Shown: in pieces, positions 9,257 through 18,371 of the stretch
Layout: every line of letters begins with the position of its first letter
Numbering within the stretch: position 1 is the first letter of the stretch
NCBI GenBank assembly: GCA_009773415.1
Contig: WSNO01000013.1
Location: forward strand, 1-64,000
From: Nitrospirota bacterium
GTDB lineage: Bacteria; Nitrospirota; Thermodesulfovibrionia; Thermodesulfovibrionales; Dissulfurispiraceae
DNA length: 64,000 nt
Direction of reading: 5' to 3'
Program-made: the position numbers and the translations under genes
Notes under the pieces: model-generated
Told to the model about the DNA's origin: nothing
The model's input: the letters and a program-made list of their open reading frames with translations, nothing else
Databases searched by the model: none

Positions 9257-10063
9257 CTAGAAAAGCCCTTCCCTGACGACAACATAATCACCAGGCTGCA
9301 GCTTCAGATTCTGGCTCAGATCGCCGTTCTTGACAAGATCTTTCAGCCGTACGTTCAGAGTTGTCTCCTTGCCGTTTTCTTTCCGCATGATGACCGTGCT
9401 GTTCTCACGCGCGAATTTGGAAAACCCGCCCGCGTCGAGAATCGCCTCCATCACCGTCATGTTTTCACGCCAGACAATCGGCTTGAAGCTGTTGACCGCA
9501 CCGACCACATAAACGTTTCTGTCCTGCAGCGGCGGGATAAAGAGACTGTCATTCACTTCGATGTCGATGTCTTCGGCAACATCACCCTGCATGAAAAGCT
9601 TATAAAGATTTTCCTTTATCTTCTTTCCGTTCCTCAGAACATATGCACGCTTCAGATCGGCGACCCTTACGTCATCAATGAGGCAGAGCAGTTGCAGCAA
9701 CGTGGTGCGTCTGTCGAGATTGTAGACTCCCGGCTTCATCCCGTTGCCGAAGATATAGACGCGGTTGTTGGTGATGCCCTCAACACTGACGGTGACGGTC
9801 GGGTTCTTCACCAAAGTTGCCATTTTTCCATTCAGTGCTTCACCAAGCGCCGGCGGCGTCATGCCCGCCGCAGCCACATCGCCGATCGCCGGAATGGTTA
9901 TTTTTCCGTCAGGCCTTACCTTTGCGAGAGCAGAGAGTTCCTGATTCCCCCATACCCCAATTCTCAGGGTGTCCCCCTCGCCGATGACATAGTCTCCGCA
10001 GAGCGCTGTCCCCGGCACCATCAGCAGCAGTGCAGCCAGCAGCAAACATAGTTTTGTACCCAT
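9257..10063 (-). CDS. Polysaccharide export protein (Wza/secretin-like), XrtA system
   Basis: A 268-residue protein. Its signal peptide (LLLAALLLMVPGTALC) is followed by the Poly_export domain opening DYVIGEGDTLRIGVWGN and two SLBB-type repeats (VYIFGNGMKPGVYNL near 135; VYVVGAVNSFKPIVW near 188). It forms or feeds the outer-membrane channel for the polymer. The Cys at the end of the signal does not sit in a canonical lipobox, so lipidation is uncertain. It precedes the chain-length gene by 12 bases and follows the glycosylphosphotransferase by 60. Confidence 0.92.
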   Translation of the reverse strand: MGTKLCLLLAALLLMVPGTALCGDYVIGEGDTLRIGVWGNQELSALAKVRPDGKITIPAIGDVAAAGMTPPALGEALNGKMATLVKNPTVTVSVEGITNNRVYIFGNGMKPGVYNLDRRTTLLQLLCLIDDVRVADLKRAYVLRNGKKIKENLYKLFMQGDVAEDIDIEVNDSLFIPPLQDRNVYVVGAVNSFKPIVWRENMTVMEAILDAGGFSKFARENSTVIMRKENGKETTLNVRLKDLVKNGDLSQNLKLQPGDYVVVREGLF

Positions 10064-10123
10064 GCGTCTCCTCCTTTGTATAGAACCATTGTAGAGAACC
10101 GGAATTCAGAACTCTTTCTCTAT

Positions 10124-11494
10124 CTACCTGCTTCCCCGACCAAATAATACCACCCGAATCGTCTCAAGCACAATCATCATGTCGAACACTACGCTGATAT
10201 GCTTTATGTAGTAAAGATCATAACTCAGCTTTTCATACGTGTCTTCGATCGACGCGCCGTAGGCATAGGAGACCTGCGCCCAACCCGTAATCCCCGGCTT
10301 GATGGAGTGGCGCTTGGCATAATACGGAATCTCATCTGCAAGCTCCTTGACAAACTCGGGACGCTCAGGCCGCGGCCCCACAAAACTCATCTCCCCGCGC
10401 AGCACGTTCCAGAGCTGGGGAAGTTCATCCAGTCTGGATTTCCTGAGGAATCGGCCGACTCTGGTGCACCTCGGATCGTCTTTCTTGGCCCAGACCGCAC
10501 CCGAGAGCTTCTCGGCATCCGTGCGCATCGTGCGGAATTTCAGCACGGTAAACTGTCGCCCACCCTCGCCTACACGGCTCTGCCGGAACAGCACCGGGCC
10601 GGCGGAATCCAGCTTCACGAGAAGGGCAATAAGCGGAAGCAACGGCAGAACAACCATAAACAGACCAAGCGCGCAGCATACATCGACAATGCGCTTGAAA
10701 AACTTTCTCGTCTGGTTCACACGAAACCCGTCGGAATAGATAAGGGCGCTCGGTACGAGGTGATCTATCATCAGTTTGCCGTTCATCACCTCGAAAAACG
10801 CGGCGGCATCCATGACATCGATGCCGCTCAGCTTGCACTCCAGCAGCTCTTTCACCGGAATCTTGCCCCGGCGGTCGCTCACCGCAACGACGATTTTGTT
10901 GGCATTCTTTTGCTCCGCGATGCCGCAGATCATAGCGCTGCTGCCGACAATCTCCTCGTCGGAAATAACCCGCCCTTCTGAGCCGCACTCCACAAAGCCG
11001 ACAAGATGGTACTTGTGATTGCGGCTGATGATGAGATTCCCGATTTTCCGCGCCAGGCGGCCGGTTCCGACCACAAGAATTCTCTGGGAAAACTCCGGCG
11101 CATACGTGAAGCGGGAAACCAGAATATGCCAGCCAAACTGACACACGCCAAAAAACAACAGCGCGCTGAAAAGAGTCGTCCGTCCGAAAATGAAGTCCGG
11201 CACAAGAAAGCTAATCGTCGCAAATACCACAAAGGAAACAGACAGGGCCTTTACGACACGCCGGAAGATATGCTTTGCCTGATAGTTCACCTCCGGCACA
11301 TACAGCTCAAACAAATACGCATTGAACGCAAGAATGACCAGCCAGAGAGAGATCGACAAGCCGTCCCAGACGTCAAACGAATTAAGAAAGTCGCTTTCAG
11401 CTGAAGTGACCGCATAGAGGGCAATAGCCGCAAGAAGAATGTCTCCGGCAAGGAGAACCATGGACGCTCGCGGTATCACTCTTCGAAATGGCAC
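10124..11494 (-). CDS. Exopolysaccharide polyprenyl glycosylphosphotransferase (initiating enzyme)
   Basis: A 456-residue WbaP/EpsB-type enzyme. It has about five N-terminal membrane helices, a Rossmann-like CoA-binding middle (RILVVGTGRLARKIGNL near 140) and the C-terminal bacterial sugar transferase domain with FKRIVDVCCALGLFM, VLKFRTMRTDAEK, RKSRLDELPQLWNVLRG, MSFVGPRPERPEF and KPGITGWAQVS. It transfers the first sugar-1-phosphate to undecaprenyl phosphate at the inner membrane. It starts four bases after the prsT stop. The sugar is not predictable. Confidence in the family is high (TIGR03013/03025-like). Confidence 0.94.
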   Translation of the reverse strand: MPFRRVIPRASMVLLAGDILLAAIALYAVTSAESDFLNSFDVWDGLSISLWLVILAFNAYLFELYVPEVNYQAKHIFRRVVKALSVSFVVFATISFLVPDFIFGRTTLFSALLFFGVCQFGWHILVSRFTYAPEFSQRILVVGTGRLARKIGNLIISRNHKYHLVGFVECGSEGRVISDEEIVGSSAMICGIAEQKNANKIVVAVSDRRGKIPVKELLECKLSGIDVMDAAAFFEVMNGKLMIDHLVPSALIYSDGFRVNQTRKFFKRIVDVCCALGLFMVVLPLLPLIALLVKLDSAGPVLFRQSRVGEGGRQFTVLKFRTMRTDAEKLSGAVWAKKDDPRCTRVGRFLRKSRLDELPQLWNVLRGEMSFVGPRPERPEFVKELADEIPYYAKRHSIKPGITGWAQVSYAYGASIEDTYEKLSYDLYYIKHISVVFDMMIVLETIRVVLFGRGSR

Positions 11495-11498
11495 AGGC

Positions 11499-14246
11499 TC
11501 AGCTCCTTTGCAACCGCTCTAATAAAGCTCGTGCATCTTTTGCTTCCGGGAAATCTCCGGCTTTGACGGCGGCTTCAAGCGAAGCAAGCGCCTTGACCTT
11601 CTGTCCCGTCGCGGCATACAGCATGCCGGCATGGTAGAGCACCGACGGATTTTTCGGCAGAAGTTCTACCGCCTTTTCAATGAGCGGCCTGGCATCTTCG
11701 TATCGTCCGTTTTTGATGTAGATGTACCCGAGCGTGTCCATCAGGGCCGGATCGTTCGGCGCGATGCGCAGCGCCTCCGTAGCCAGCCGGATAGCCTCGT
11801 CCTTGCCGCCTCCGCCCGATGCTGCCAGCAGAAAGGCAAGATTGTTCAGCGCGGGAACATAACGAGGGTCTGTCTTGAGCACAGCGCGATAGCCCTTTTC
11901 GGCCTCTTTGCGGTTGCCGGAAAGATCATACAGCGAAGCCTGTCCGAACCGGGCCGCTATGTTTTTGGGGTTCGCCTTGGCAGCGGCGGCATACGCGCTG
12001 TGAGCTGCAGAATAATCACGTTTTTTCGCATACAGCGCAGCGAGCATCATGTGGGCACCGTCGTTTTTCGGTTCCACGGCAACGCCTTTTTTTGCAGAGT
12101 CGATTGCAGCAGCAATATCGTTCTGGCTATCATGCACGCCGGCGAGCAGCACATGGCCTGCTGCCTGCGTCGGCCGCTGGCTGATAATGCGCCGCGCAAA
12201 ATCAGCGGCGAGAGGATAATCCTTTTTCAGCACAGCGACCCGCACCATTTCCGCCTGCAAGTCCAGCCGGTCGGGCTTGGCCTTCAGCGCTGCTTCCAGC
12301 TTGCCAAGCGCAGCCGCATAATCTCCTGCTGCAGCATGGGTATTCACGATGAACGGCAGGGCACGATTCGCATCGACAGCTTCGGCCGCCTCAAAAGTCT
12401 TGAGCGCTTCTTTGAACTTTTTTTCGCTGAGATAAATAAGCCCCTTCATTTCATACAGCGCAAATTCCTTTGCATGCGACTTAATGCTGTCATCGAGCAC
12501 GGAAATCGCCCGATCCGACTGCTGCTTGCGCATATGGTACTCTGCAAGCGCAGCAGCGCCGAACGGCGTTCCAGCCTCCTTCGCCTTCGTATAATAGGAC
12601 AGCGCCTCAGCATCTTTTTTCTGCTGTTCCGCGAGCATGCCGAGACTGAGCAGGGCTTTCAGGTTCTTCGGATCTTTCACAAGAAGCGCCTGGTACTCTG
12701 CAGCGGCCTTTTCCGGCTGCTTCAGCCGGAGATAATACGAAGCGGTGTTTATGTAAGGATCGGGCAAAGCCGGATTCAGCTCCTTCGCCTTCTGGAGATA
12801 CTTCAGTCCATCGTCCGGCTTGTTTCCTGCAAACGCGGTGGCTGCCATGGCGTTATACAGAAACCCGTCATCAGAGGTGCCTTTCAGACCGTCCTTCATC
12901 AATTGCAGTGCCTTGTCATGCTGTTTCTGGCGCATATAATGCGTGAAGAGCATCATGCGGGAATTCAGCAGCTCCGGTGAAAGATTCACAACGGTCTTCA
13001 GCTCGTTCTCGGCCTCCTGCACCTTGCCGAGACTCAGGCTGAGCATGCCCTTCTTCATATGAGCATCGGCATAATTTGGCGCAATCTCTATGGCGCGGCT
13101 AAACGCCCGGGATGCCTCATCCACCTGTCCTTTTGCCATGAGCGCGCTCGCAAGCACGTTATAGGCAACAGCATTCTTCTCATCCTTCTCGATAGCCTTT
13201 TTTGCTTCAGTGATGGCATCATCTGTGCGCCGCTGCTGCAACAGTACAAGGGCAGAGAAGATCCTCGCCTGCACAAAGTTCGGGTTCAGGTCGAGCGCCT
13301 TTTGAAACTGGTTCATCGCTTGCTCTGGCTCATTTTTATAGAAATGGGCCTGCCCGAGGTAAAAATAACCCAGAGGTGAAGGCATGGCGCCGACCCCTCT
13401 CTGGAGCGGCGCTATGGATTCCCCGTATTTCTTCTGATGAAAAAGCGCCAGACCCTCGATAAGGTTGCCAAGCGCTGATTTCGGCGCCTTCTCGAGAAGC
13501 TGCCGGCCGAGTGCCAATGCTTGATCCTCCTGACCGCGGCTCAGATATATCATTGCCTTCCGGTAAGCTGCTTCGGAGTCTGTCGGGTTTTTTGCCAAAA
13601 TCTGATCGTATGTTTTCTGCGCTTCATCAGGCTTGTTTTCAGCCAGCTGCAGTTGGCCAAGCAGATAGAGCGCCTTTGTCTTGCCGGGCGACTTCTCGAG
13701 GACGGTCGCTATCTGGGTCTTTGCATCGGTCATACGGCCTGCGTTTGCATACACCTGCGCGAGAGACAGTCCGGCATCAGATCTCGGGTCACTCGTGGCC
13801 GCGGCTTTCTTAAGAAGCGTAATTGCTTCATCGTAATTGTTCTTTGCGGCATATGCGAGTCCGGCAGTCTCGAGGGCGTCGGCAGATTCATTCATATACG
13901 GCGTTGCTTCCCGGATGGCCTCGTCAGGCTTGCCCAGTAACAGCAAAACGCGCGCAAGTTCAATATGCGCGTCTTTCAGAGCGGGATTCTGCAGGAGAAC
14001 CTTCTGCAGTTCCTTGTCGGCGGCGTCAACCTTCCCGTTCTTGACGTAGGCGCGCGCCAGCTGAAAACGCGCGTCGACAAAGTTGCTGTCTTTTTCAAGA
14101 GCGTTTTTGAGGGCGACGATAGCACCGCCAGGGTTGTTTTCATTCAGCAACCGAACCCCTTCGGCATACAATTCTTCTTTGGTTTTGCCGGAGCATCCCG
14201 TAAGAAGAACAGTTACGAATAGCAGAATCAGCATTTTTTTGAGCAT
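11499..14246 (-). CDS. prsT: PEP-CTERM-system TPR-repeat lipoprotein PrsT
   Basis: A 915-residue protein. The signal peptide ends in lipobox LLTGC (Cys18), so it is a lipoprotein, followed by about 23 tetratricopeptide repeats running to the C-terminus (for example DARFQLARAYVKNGKVDAAD and ALYLLGQLQLAENKPDEAQK). Length and position match PrsT (TIGR02917), a hallmark of exosortase-linked EPS loci. It probably scaffolds polymer or PEP-CTERM protein assembly in the periplasm. It is co-transcribed with the receiver-like gene upstream (21 bases) and the glycosylphosphotransferase downstream (4 bases). Confidence 0.93.
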   Translation of the reverse strand: MLKKMLILLFVTVLLTGCSGKTKEELYAEGVRLLNENNPGGAIVALKNALEKDSNFVDARFQLARAYVKNGKVDAADKELQKVLLQNPALKDAHIELARVLLLLGKPDEAIREATPYMNESADALETAGLAYAAKNNYDEAITLLKKAAATSDPRSDAGLSLAQVYANAGRMTDAKTQIATVLEKSPGKTKALYLLGQLQLAENKPDEAQKTYDQILAKNPTDSEAAYRKAMIYLSRGQEDQALALGRQLLEKAPKSALGNLIEGLALFHQKKYGESIAPLQRGVGAMPSPLGYFYLGQAHFYKNEPEQAMNQFQKALDLNPNFVQARIFSALVLLQQRRTDDAITEAKKAIEKDEKNAVAYNVLASALMAKGQVDEASRAFSRAIEIAPNYADAHMKKGMLSLSLGKVQEAENELKTVVNLSPELLNSRMMLFTHYMRQKQHDKALQLMKDGLKGTSDDGFLYNAMAATAFAGNKPDDGLKYLQKAKELNPALPDPYINTASYYLRLKQPEKAAAEYQALLVKDPKNLKALLSLGMLAEQQKKDAEALSYYTKAKEAGTPFGAAALAEYHMRKQQSDRAISVLDDSIKSHAKEFALYEMKGLIYLSEKKFKEALKTFEAAEAVDANRALPFIVNTHAAAGDYAAALGKLEAALKAKPDRLDLQAEMVRVAVLKKDYPLAADFARRIISQRPTQAAGHVLLAGVHDSQNDIAAAIDSAKKGVAVEPKNDGAHMMLAALYAKKRDYSAAHSAYAAAAKANPKNIAARFGQASLYDLSGNRKEAEKGYRAVLKTDPRYVPALNNLAFLLAASGGGGKDEAIRLATEALRIAPNDPALMDTLGYIYIKNGRYEDARPLIEKAVELLPKNPSVLYHAGMLYAATGQKVKALASLEAAVKAGDFPEAKDARALLERLQRS

Positions 14247-14267
14247 GATAATTTCAAACCTCCCGTA

Positions 14268-14660
14268 TTAATCGAAGAGAATTTCTCCACTCGACCGAAA
14301 CGAACCGCTGACCGCCTGACCCACAAGCCTGCGAAAACGGCGGAAATCGAGCGGCTTAACCATGAAACAGATGTTGCGGAAATGTGACATATCCTGCATA
14401 AACTTGCTTTGCATATAGTCCAAGAGAATAATGACAGGGACGTCGGCATTTCTGATCATTTCAAGCAGGGAAAAATCCGCCGGATAACTCATCACAACCA
14501 ATCCGATGCCGCCGTTGCAACTCCTGCCGAGAGCGATGCGCCGGGAAAGGTCCACCGCATCAGGTGCCACTATTTCTGCAGTATGTCCGTCCAGTTCAAA
14601 AAGGGCCGCACATACCTGCGAAAAAGCACCGTCATTAACGATCACTATGTGCGACATCAA
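14268..14660 (-). CDS. Degenerate receiver-domain protein lacking the phospho-acceptor Asp
   Basis: A 130-residue single domain with the hydrophobic beta-strand/helix rhythm of CheY-like receivers: HIVIVNDGAFSQV at 4-16, GIGLVVMSYPADF at 51-63, VPVIILLDYM at 74-83 and FMVKPLDFRRFRRLV at 99-113. The conserved Lys-Pro at 102-103 is present, but the position that should carry the phosphorylatable Asp is Ser58, and the acidic pocket is reduced to Asn9-Asp10. It would thus be a phosphorylation-independent pseudo-receiver. It lies between prsR and prsT, so a role in tuning the polysaccharide regulon is plausible. It could also be an unrelated alpha/beta protein; confidence in the fold is moderate. 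Confidence 0.6.
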   Translation of the reverse strand: MMSHIVIVNDGAFSQVCAALFELDGHTAEIVAPDAVDLSRRIALGRSCNGGIGLVVMSYPADFSLLEMIRNADVPVIILLDYMQSKFMQDMSHFRNICFMVKPLDFRRFRRLVGQAVSGSFRSSGEILFD

Positions 14661-15042
14661 GAAGGCCCTCCTGATAATACTTGTTCATGCAGAAATGAGC
14701 AAGGCGACCGTTTTCTCTTTCGACCTGCTGGTTCAAGCCAAAACTATGTAGAGAACTTCTTGTTAACCAAGAAGTGTGCCTGACAGAAATTATCGCCCAA
14801 TGGTGCTGATTTTATTGCTTGTTTTCTCATAAAACTCAGATGACTGAGCGATGGATCAGCCTTAACCTCAAGGAAACGTAACCAAAAGATACAACAGTTC
14901 TTTTTCCGGACAGAATTGTGACTCCAAAGGATACACTTCAAGAAAAATACCGGGTAAATCAGTGGGCTCTATTTGATACCTTGCGATACTTGTTTCGCAA
15001 ATGTCGATAGATTTTAAAATACTCCGCCCTGCAAGGGTCTTT
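14661..15042. other. 382-base intergenic region upstream of the pseudo-receiver/prsT operon
   Basis: No convincing gene. It holds the perfect 8-bp inverted repeat ACTTCTTG-TTAAC-CAAGAAGT at 14755-14775 and a Shine-Dalgarno (CAGGAGG) before the 14660 start. The stretch is more A+T-rich than the flanking genes. I found no sigma-54 box with correct spacing. Confidence 0.5.
14755..14775. promoter_or_regulatory. Inverted repeat, possible operator or attenuator hairpin
   Basis: Perfect 8-bp arms ACTTCTTG / CAAGAAGT with a 5-base TTAAC spacer, about 100 bases upstream of the pseudo-receiver start and on the path of the prsT operon transcript. No T-run follows on either strand, so it is not a terminator. 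Function inferred only. Confidence 0.35.
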
Positions 15043-16485
15043 TTAGGAATTGAGTCCGCACCGCAAGGGGTCACTAACGCCAGCACCTTGCAACTGAACC
15101 TCCTGCCCGCCTGCTGCCCCAGCATCGACCGCCTTGATAGAATAGCCCTCGATTTTTTTGTAGAGGGCCTTGCGTGATATGCCGAGCAGGCGGGCAGCCT
15201 CCGACTTGTTTCCTTCGGAACGCTCCAAGGCTTCAATGATTGCCTCTCTTTCAAGGTCACGAAGGCGCAGAGTTCTCCGCTGGGCAGGCTCTAGTTGCAA
15301 TACTCCTGCAGCCACTTCATCAGGCAAATCGCTGAGTTCGATCTGGCTGCCCCGCGCGATGATGACTGCCCTCTCCACGGCATTCTTCAACTGACGCACG
15401 TTGCCGGGCCACAAACAGATCCGGAACAGGTCAAGCACCTCACGGGAAAAAGTAAGAACGCGGTTCTCTCGGGCACACATCTCGCGCAAAAAATGCGATG
15501 CGAGCAGCGGAATATCATGCTTCCGCACCCGCAAAGGCGGAACGTCTATATTGATGACATTGATGCGGTAATAGATATCTTCGCGGAAAGTGCCTTTTGC
15601 AACAGCCATCGCAAGGTCGCGGTTGGATGCGCAGACAAGGCGAAAATCCACCTGAACGTCCCGATTGCTGCCGAGCGGCTGGACGACACGATCCTGCAGC
15701 ACTCTCAGGAGTTTTGCCTGCACATCAATGCCCAGTTCGCCCACCTCGTCAAGAAAAAGTGTGCCGCCCGACGCCTCGACGAATTTGCCGATACGCTTGC
15801 TCATCGCACCCGTAAAAGCACCCTTCTCATGCCCGAACAGCTCGGCCTCCATGAGGCTGTACGGAATCGCCGCGCAGTTCACCGCGACAAAAGGCTCATC
15901 AGCGCGGGTGCTCGAATAATGCAGGGCTTGGGCGATCATATCCTTGCCGCTTCCCGTTTCGCCCGATATGAGAACACTGCCCTGCGAGTTCCTGACCGCA
16001 TCGATGATGTCTCGCACCTTTTTCATTACAGGGCCTTCCCAAATCATCTGGACTCCGGGTCCGGCGGACATTTTCTCCCGCTGGAGCCGCGAAATCTCGC
16101 GTTTCAGTCGACGTCGCTCGACCGCAAGCGCAAGGATGTTTCTAAGCTGCACATAGTCCGGCGGTTTTACGAAATAATAGAACGCCCCCTGCGAGATAGC
16201 ATCCATCGCTGACTGGACCGACCCGTACGCGGTCAGCAGAATGACCGGAATGTCGGGATGATGCCTTCGGCAATAATCCAGAAGGGAAAGCCCGTCGCGC
16301 CCCGGCAATTTAATGTCTGAAATGATCGCGTCAGGTTCGGCATGCTGAAGGAGGCGTATCGCTTGGTCGCCGTCTTCGGCGCATGAGATCCCATAGCCGA
16401 CTTCGCCCAGCAGCGCCGCGAGCACTTTGAGCGATGATGCATCGTCCTCTACCAGCAGTACTGTACCGAGACTGTCGGAAGTCAT
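15043..16485 (-). CDS. prsR: Sigma-54-dependent response regulator PrsR (PEP-CTERM-box regulator)
   Basis: A 480-residue NtrC-family activator. The receiver domain has acidic pair Glu13-Asp14 and phospho-acceptor Asp57 (ISDIKLPGRDG). The AAA+ domain has Walker A GETGSGKDM near 173 and the sigma-54 contact loop GAFTGA near 225. The C-terminal Fis-type HTH is EGNKSEAARLLGISRKALYK, with a 27-residue tail. Its place beside prsT in an exosortase locus matches PrsR (TIGR02915). It very likely drives the sigma-54 promoters found at both PEP-CTERM genes here (18473 and 29048). The start overlaps the kinase gene stop by four bases (ATGA). Confidence 0.92.
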   Translation of the reverse strand: MTSDSLGTVLLVEDDASSLKVLAALLGEVGYGISCAEDGDQAIRLLQHAEPDAIISDIKLPGRDGLSLLDYCRRHHPDIPVILLTAYGSVQSAMDAISQGAFYYFVKPPDYVQLRNILALAVERRRLKREISRLQREKMSAGPGVQMIWEGPVMKKVRDIIDAVRNSQGSVLISGETGSGKDMIAQALHYSSTRADEPFVAVNCAAIPYSLMEAELFGHEKGAFTGAMSKRIGKFVEASGGTLFLDEVGELGIDVQAKLLRVLQDRVVQPLGSNRDVQVDFRLVCASNRDLAMAVAKGTFREDIYYRINVINIDVPPLRVRKHDIPLLASHFLREMCARENRVLTFSREVLDLFRICLWPGNVRQLKNAVERAVIIARGSQIELSDLPDEVAAGVLQLEPAQRRTLRLRDLEREAIIEALERSEGNKSEAARLLGISRKALYKKIEGYSIKAVDAGAAGGQEVQLQGAGVSDPLRCGLNS

Positions 16486-17483
16486 GAGCAGAAAATTCCT
16501 TCCGGTGCGGCAGCGGGAAGCAACAGGCGCACCACCGTGCCTACTCCCCCGGCACTCTGAATCTGGACCTTCCCGCCGAACGAACGCACCACTTCATGCG
16601 TTATGAAAAGTCCGTACCCCCGCCCTTTTGAACGGCGCGTGCCGTCGCTTTCATCAGCGCTCCATGCAGCCACCCTGCCGGAGTCGGCAATCGCTATGAC
16701 GACATAGACCTGGCCGTCGATTGTTTCGCTCAGGCTGCTGACAGATAGCACATCGCCCGGACTGCTCGCCTCGATCGCATTATTCACAATATTGAGGATT
16801 GCCTGCTGCAGATGAAACGGATCAACCGTAATGGGCGGGACCGTTGCGGTGTCGAGAACTATGCTCATGTGCCGCGAACGCACCTGCAGACCCGTCATGC
16901 CAACCACCTTCTGAAGCAATTCATTCACATCCGTCAGCTGACAATCGGACTCCTCATACGCCTGCCCGAGAAAGCCCGATATGAACTGGTTGAGACGATC
17001 AATCTCGCTGTCCATGATCTGAGCAAATTCGACGAGCCTGTCCTCGCCGGCATATTTTTGCTGAATATATGCGAGCGCGCCTTTTATGGCATTCAGAGGA
17101 TTGCGCGTTCCGTGCGCAAGAGTCGATGCGAGTTTTCGTATATCGACAAGCTTCTGCATGTGCCTGTTGCCAATAGAATCGGGACAGACAGAAACCTGCG
17201 CTCCCGACACGACGCCTGTTTCGTCGAAGATCGGCGCAATAGAGATATCGAGCGAGTAAACTCCGCAGAACGACCGAACAAGATAGCTATTCAGAATGAT
17301 CGGCCCGCCGCTCTGCATGGCATTCAGAACCAGATCTTTTCCCTTGTCAGCAAGCGCTGTGACGAAGTCCGCATAATGCGCACCGACGGCCAGCTCTTGA
17401 GAAGTCATGAACGCCTGTTCAAAAGCGCGGTCGCAGCCGGTAATGCGAAGCTGTGCGTCAACAGTGAAGCTATAGCGAACCAT
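16482..17483 (-). CDS. Soluble PAS-type sensor histidine kinase, presumed PrsR partner
   Basis: A 333-residue kinase without membrane segments. It has a PAS-like domain at 1-100, a HisKA H-box STLAHGTRNPLNAIKG at 120-135 (His124) and a HATPase domain with N-box NIVNNAIEAS near 207-216 and G2 box GRGYGLFITHEV near 288. The residue after the phospho-acceptor His is Gly where Glu/Asp is usual, and the G1 box reads IADSGRVAAW instead of D-x-G-x-G, so activity may be altered. It is shorter than the typical membrane PrsK. It heads the operon with prsR; a sigma-70 promoter is visible at 17606-17634. Confidence 0.85.
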   Translation of the reverse strand: MVRYSFTVDAQLRITGCDRAFEQAFMTSQELAVGAHYADFVTALADKGKDLVLNAMQSGGPIILNSYLVRSFCGVYSLDISIAPIFDETGVVSGAQVSVCPDSIGNRHMQKLVDIRKLASTLAHGTRNPLNAIKGALAYIQQKYAGEDRLVEFAQIMDSEIDRLNQFISGFLGQAYEESDCQLTDVNELLQKVVGMTGLQVRSRHMSIVLDTATVPPITVDPFHLQQAILNIVNNAIEASSPGDVLSVSSLSETIDGQVYVVIAIADSGRVAAWSADESDGTRRSKGRGYGLFITHEVVRSFGGKVQIQSAGGVGTVVRLLLPAAAPEGIFCS

Positions 17484-17605
17484 ATAGAAATCCTTTTACT
17501 GCTTCAGTGAAAAACTGCGCTTCCCCGCTTTTTCTTCCGGAAAAGCTGAATGACCAGTATTGCCTGCTCCCAATCCCTCATCGCTCATGGACTGCTTATT
17601 GACAA

Positions 17606-17634
17606 AGTATACTTTCACAGAAGTTTTTTAACAA
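17606..17634 (-). promoter_or_regulatory. Sigma-70-type promoter for the kinase-prsR operon
   Basis: On the minus strand, -35 TTGTTA (17629-17634), a 17-base spacer and -10 TATACT (17606-17611) lie about 115 bases before the kinase ATG at 17483. Consensus match and spacing are good. Inference from sequence only. Confidence 0.55.
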
Positions 17635-17694
17635 GAGCCGTGAGCTTCCGGACCCTCCCGCTTCTTTATTCTTCCAATTTGGACGTTCTGCGGG

Positions 17695-17700
17695 TATAAT
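17695..17700 (+). promoter_or_regulatory. TATAAT box 5 bases before an ATG (leaderless start)
   Basis: TATAAT is followed by CATTC and then the ATG of the CAAX-type protease. A transcript starting the usual 6-7 bases downstream would begin at the start codon. There is no Shine-Dalgarno. The -35 region is poor (TTCCAA). Confidence 0.5.
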
Positions 17701-17705
17701 CATTC

Positions 17706-18362
17706 ATGCTTGCCAGAATTTTGCCGTTTGCCATCTATCTGGGCTTCATAGGAATCGAGGACCTCGCCCGGCTGCTCGGCGCAGCTCCCTCCCTGCTGCT
17801 GCTTCTCTATCCGGTGAAAATCTGCGCTGTGTGCGCGGCCCTTTGGTATTACCGTCAGTCCTATGTCGAACTCGCATGGAAAGATCTTGCCCACGCGGGG
17901 AACCTCGCGTTCAGCGTGCTCATCGGGGCAGTCGTTTTTCTCCTCTGGATTCAGATGACCTGGCCGTTCGCGGTCTTCGGCACGCTGACCGGCTACGACC
18001 CGAGCGGCATTCAGGATGACGCCGCGCGCATGGCAATCATCGCGTCGCGACTGTTCGGCGCAGCCATAATCGTGCCGATTATGGAAGAGATATTCTGGCG
18101 CTCTTTCGTGATTCGGTACATCATAAATCCCGACTTCCTGCGCATCCCGGTAGGTGCCTTCTCCTGGGCATCGTTTGCGCTGGTGTCCGTGCTCTTCGGT
18201 CTTGAGCACAACCTCTGGCTCGCCGGCATCATGGCAGGCGTTGCATTCAATATAGTCCTCTACCGGACGCGGAGTATCGCGCACTGCATTATCGCCCATG
18301 CGGTGACCAACGGCATGCTCGGCGCTTACGTCCTGGCAACGAACTCCTGGCGCTTCTGGTAG
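17706..18362 (+). CDS. Exosortase-associated CAAX (CPBP-type) intramembrane protease
   Basis: A 218-residue polytopic membrane protein with the Abi/CPBP signature: EEIFWRSFVIRY near 124-135 (EExxxR), FGLEHNLWLAGIMAG near 168-182 and HAVTNGMLG near 199-207, which supply the catalytic Glu, His and His. Sequence style and location match the PEP-CTERM-associated CAAX protease family (TIGR03008). It may process lipidated or anchored substrates of the exosortase system; the substrate is unknown. The start ATG lies 5 bases after TATAAT with no Shine-Dalgarno, consistent with a leaderless mRNA. Confidence 0.88.
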   Translation: MLARILPFAIYLGFIGIEDLARLLGAAPSLLLLLYPVKICAVCAALWYYRQSYVELAWKDLAHAGNLAFSVLIGAVVFLLWIQMTWPFAVFGTLTGYDPSGIQDDAARMAIIASRLFGAAIIVPIMEEIFWRSFVIRYIINPDFLRIPVGAFSWASFALVSVLFGLEHNLWLAGIMAGVAFNIVLYRTRSIAHCIIAHAVTNGMLGAYVLATNSWRFW

Positions 18363-18371
18363 CCTCATTTC

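Noticed and set aside
14735-14785. Possible sigma-54 boxes (TGGCTTGAACCAGC and AGGCACACTTCTTGG) before the prsT operon
   Set aside because: The first has GG-to-GC spacing one base too short; the second lacks the -12 GC. Neither meets the consensus.
14868-15260. 130-residue frame overlapping the end of prsR and the intergenic region
   Set aside because: It overlaps the conserved Fis HTH of PrsR in another frame, has no Shine-Dalgarno and no family resemblance. The intergenic half looks protein-like only by chance.
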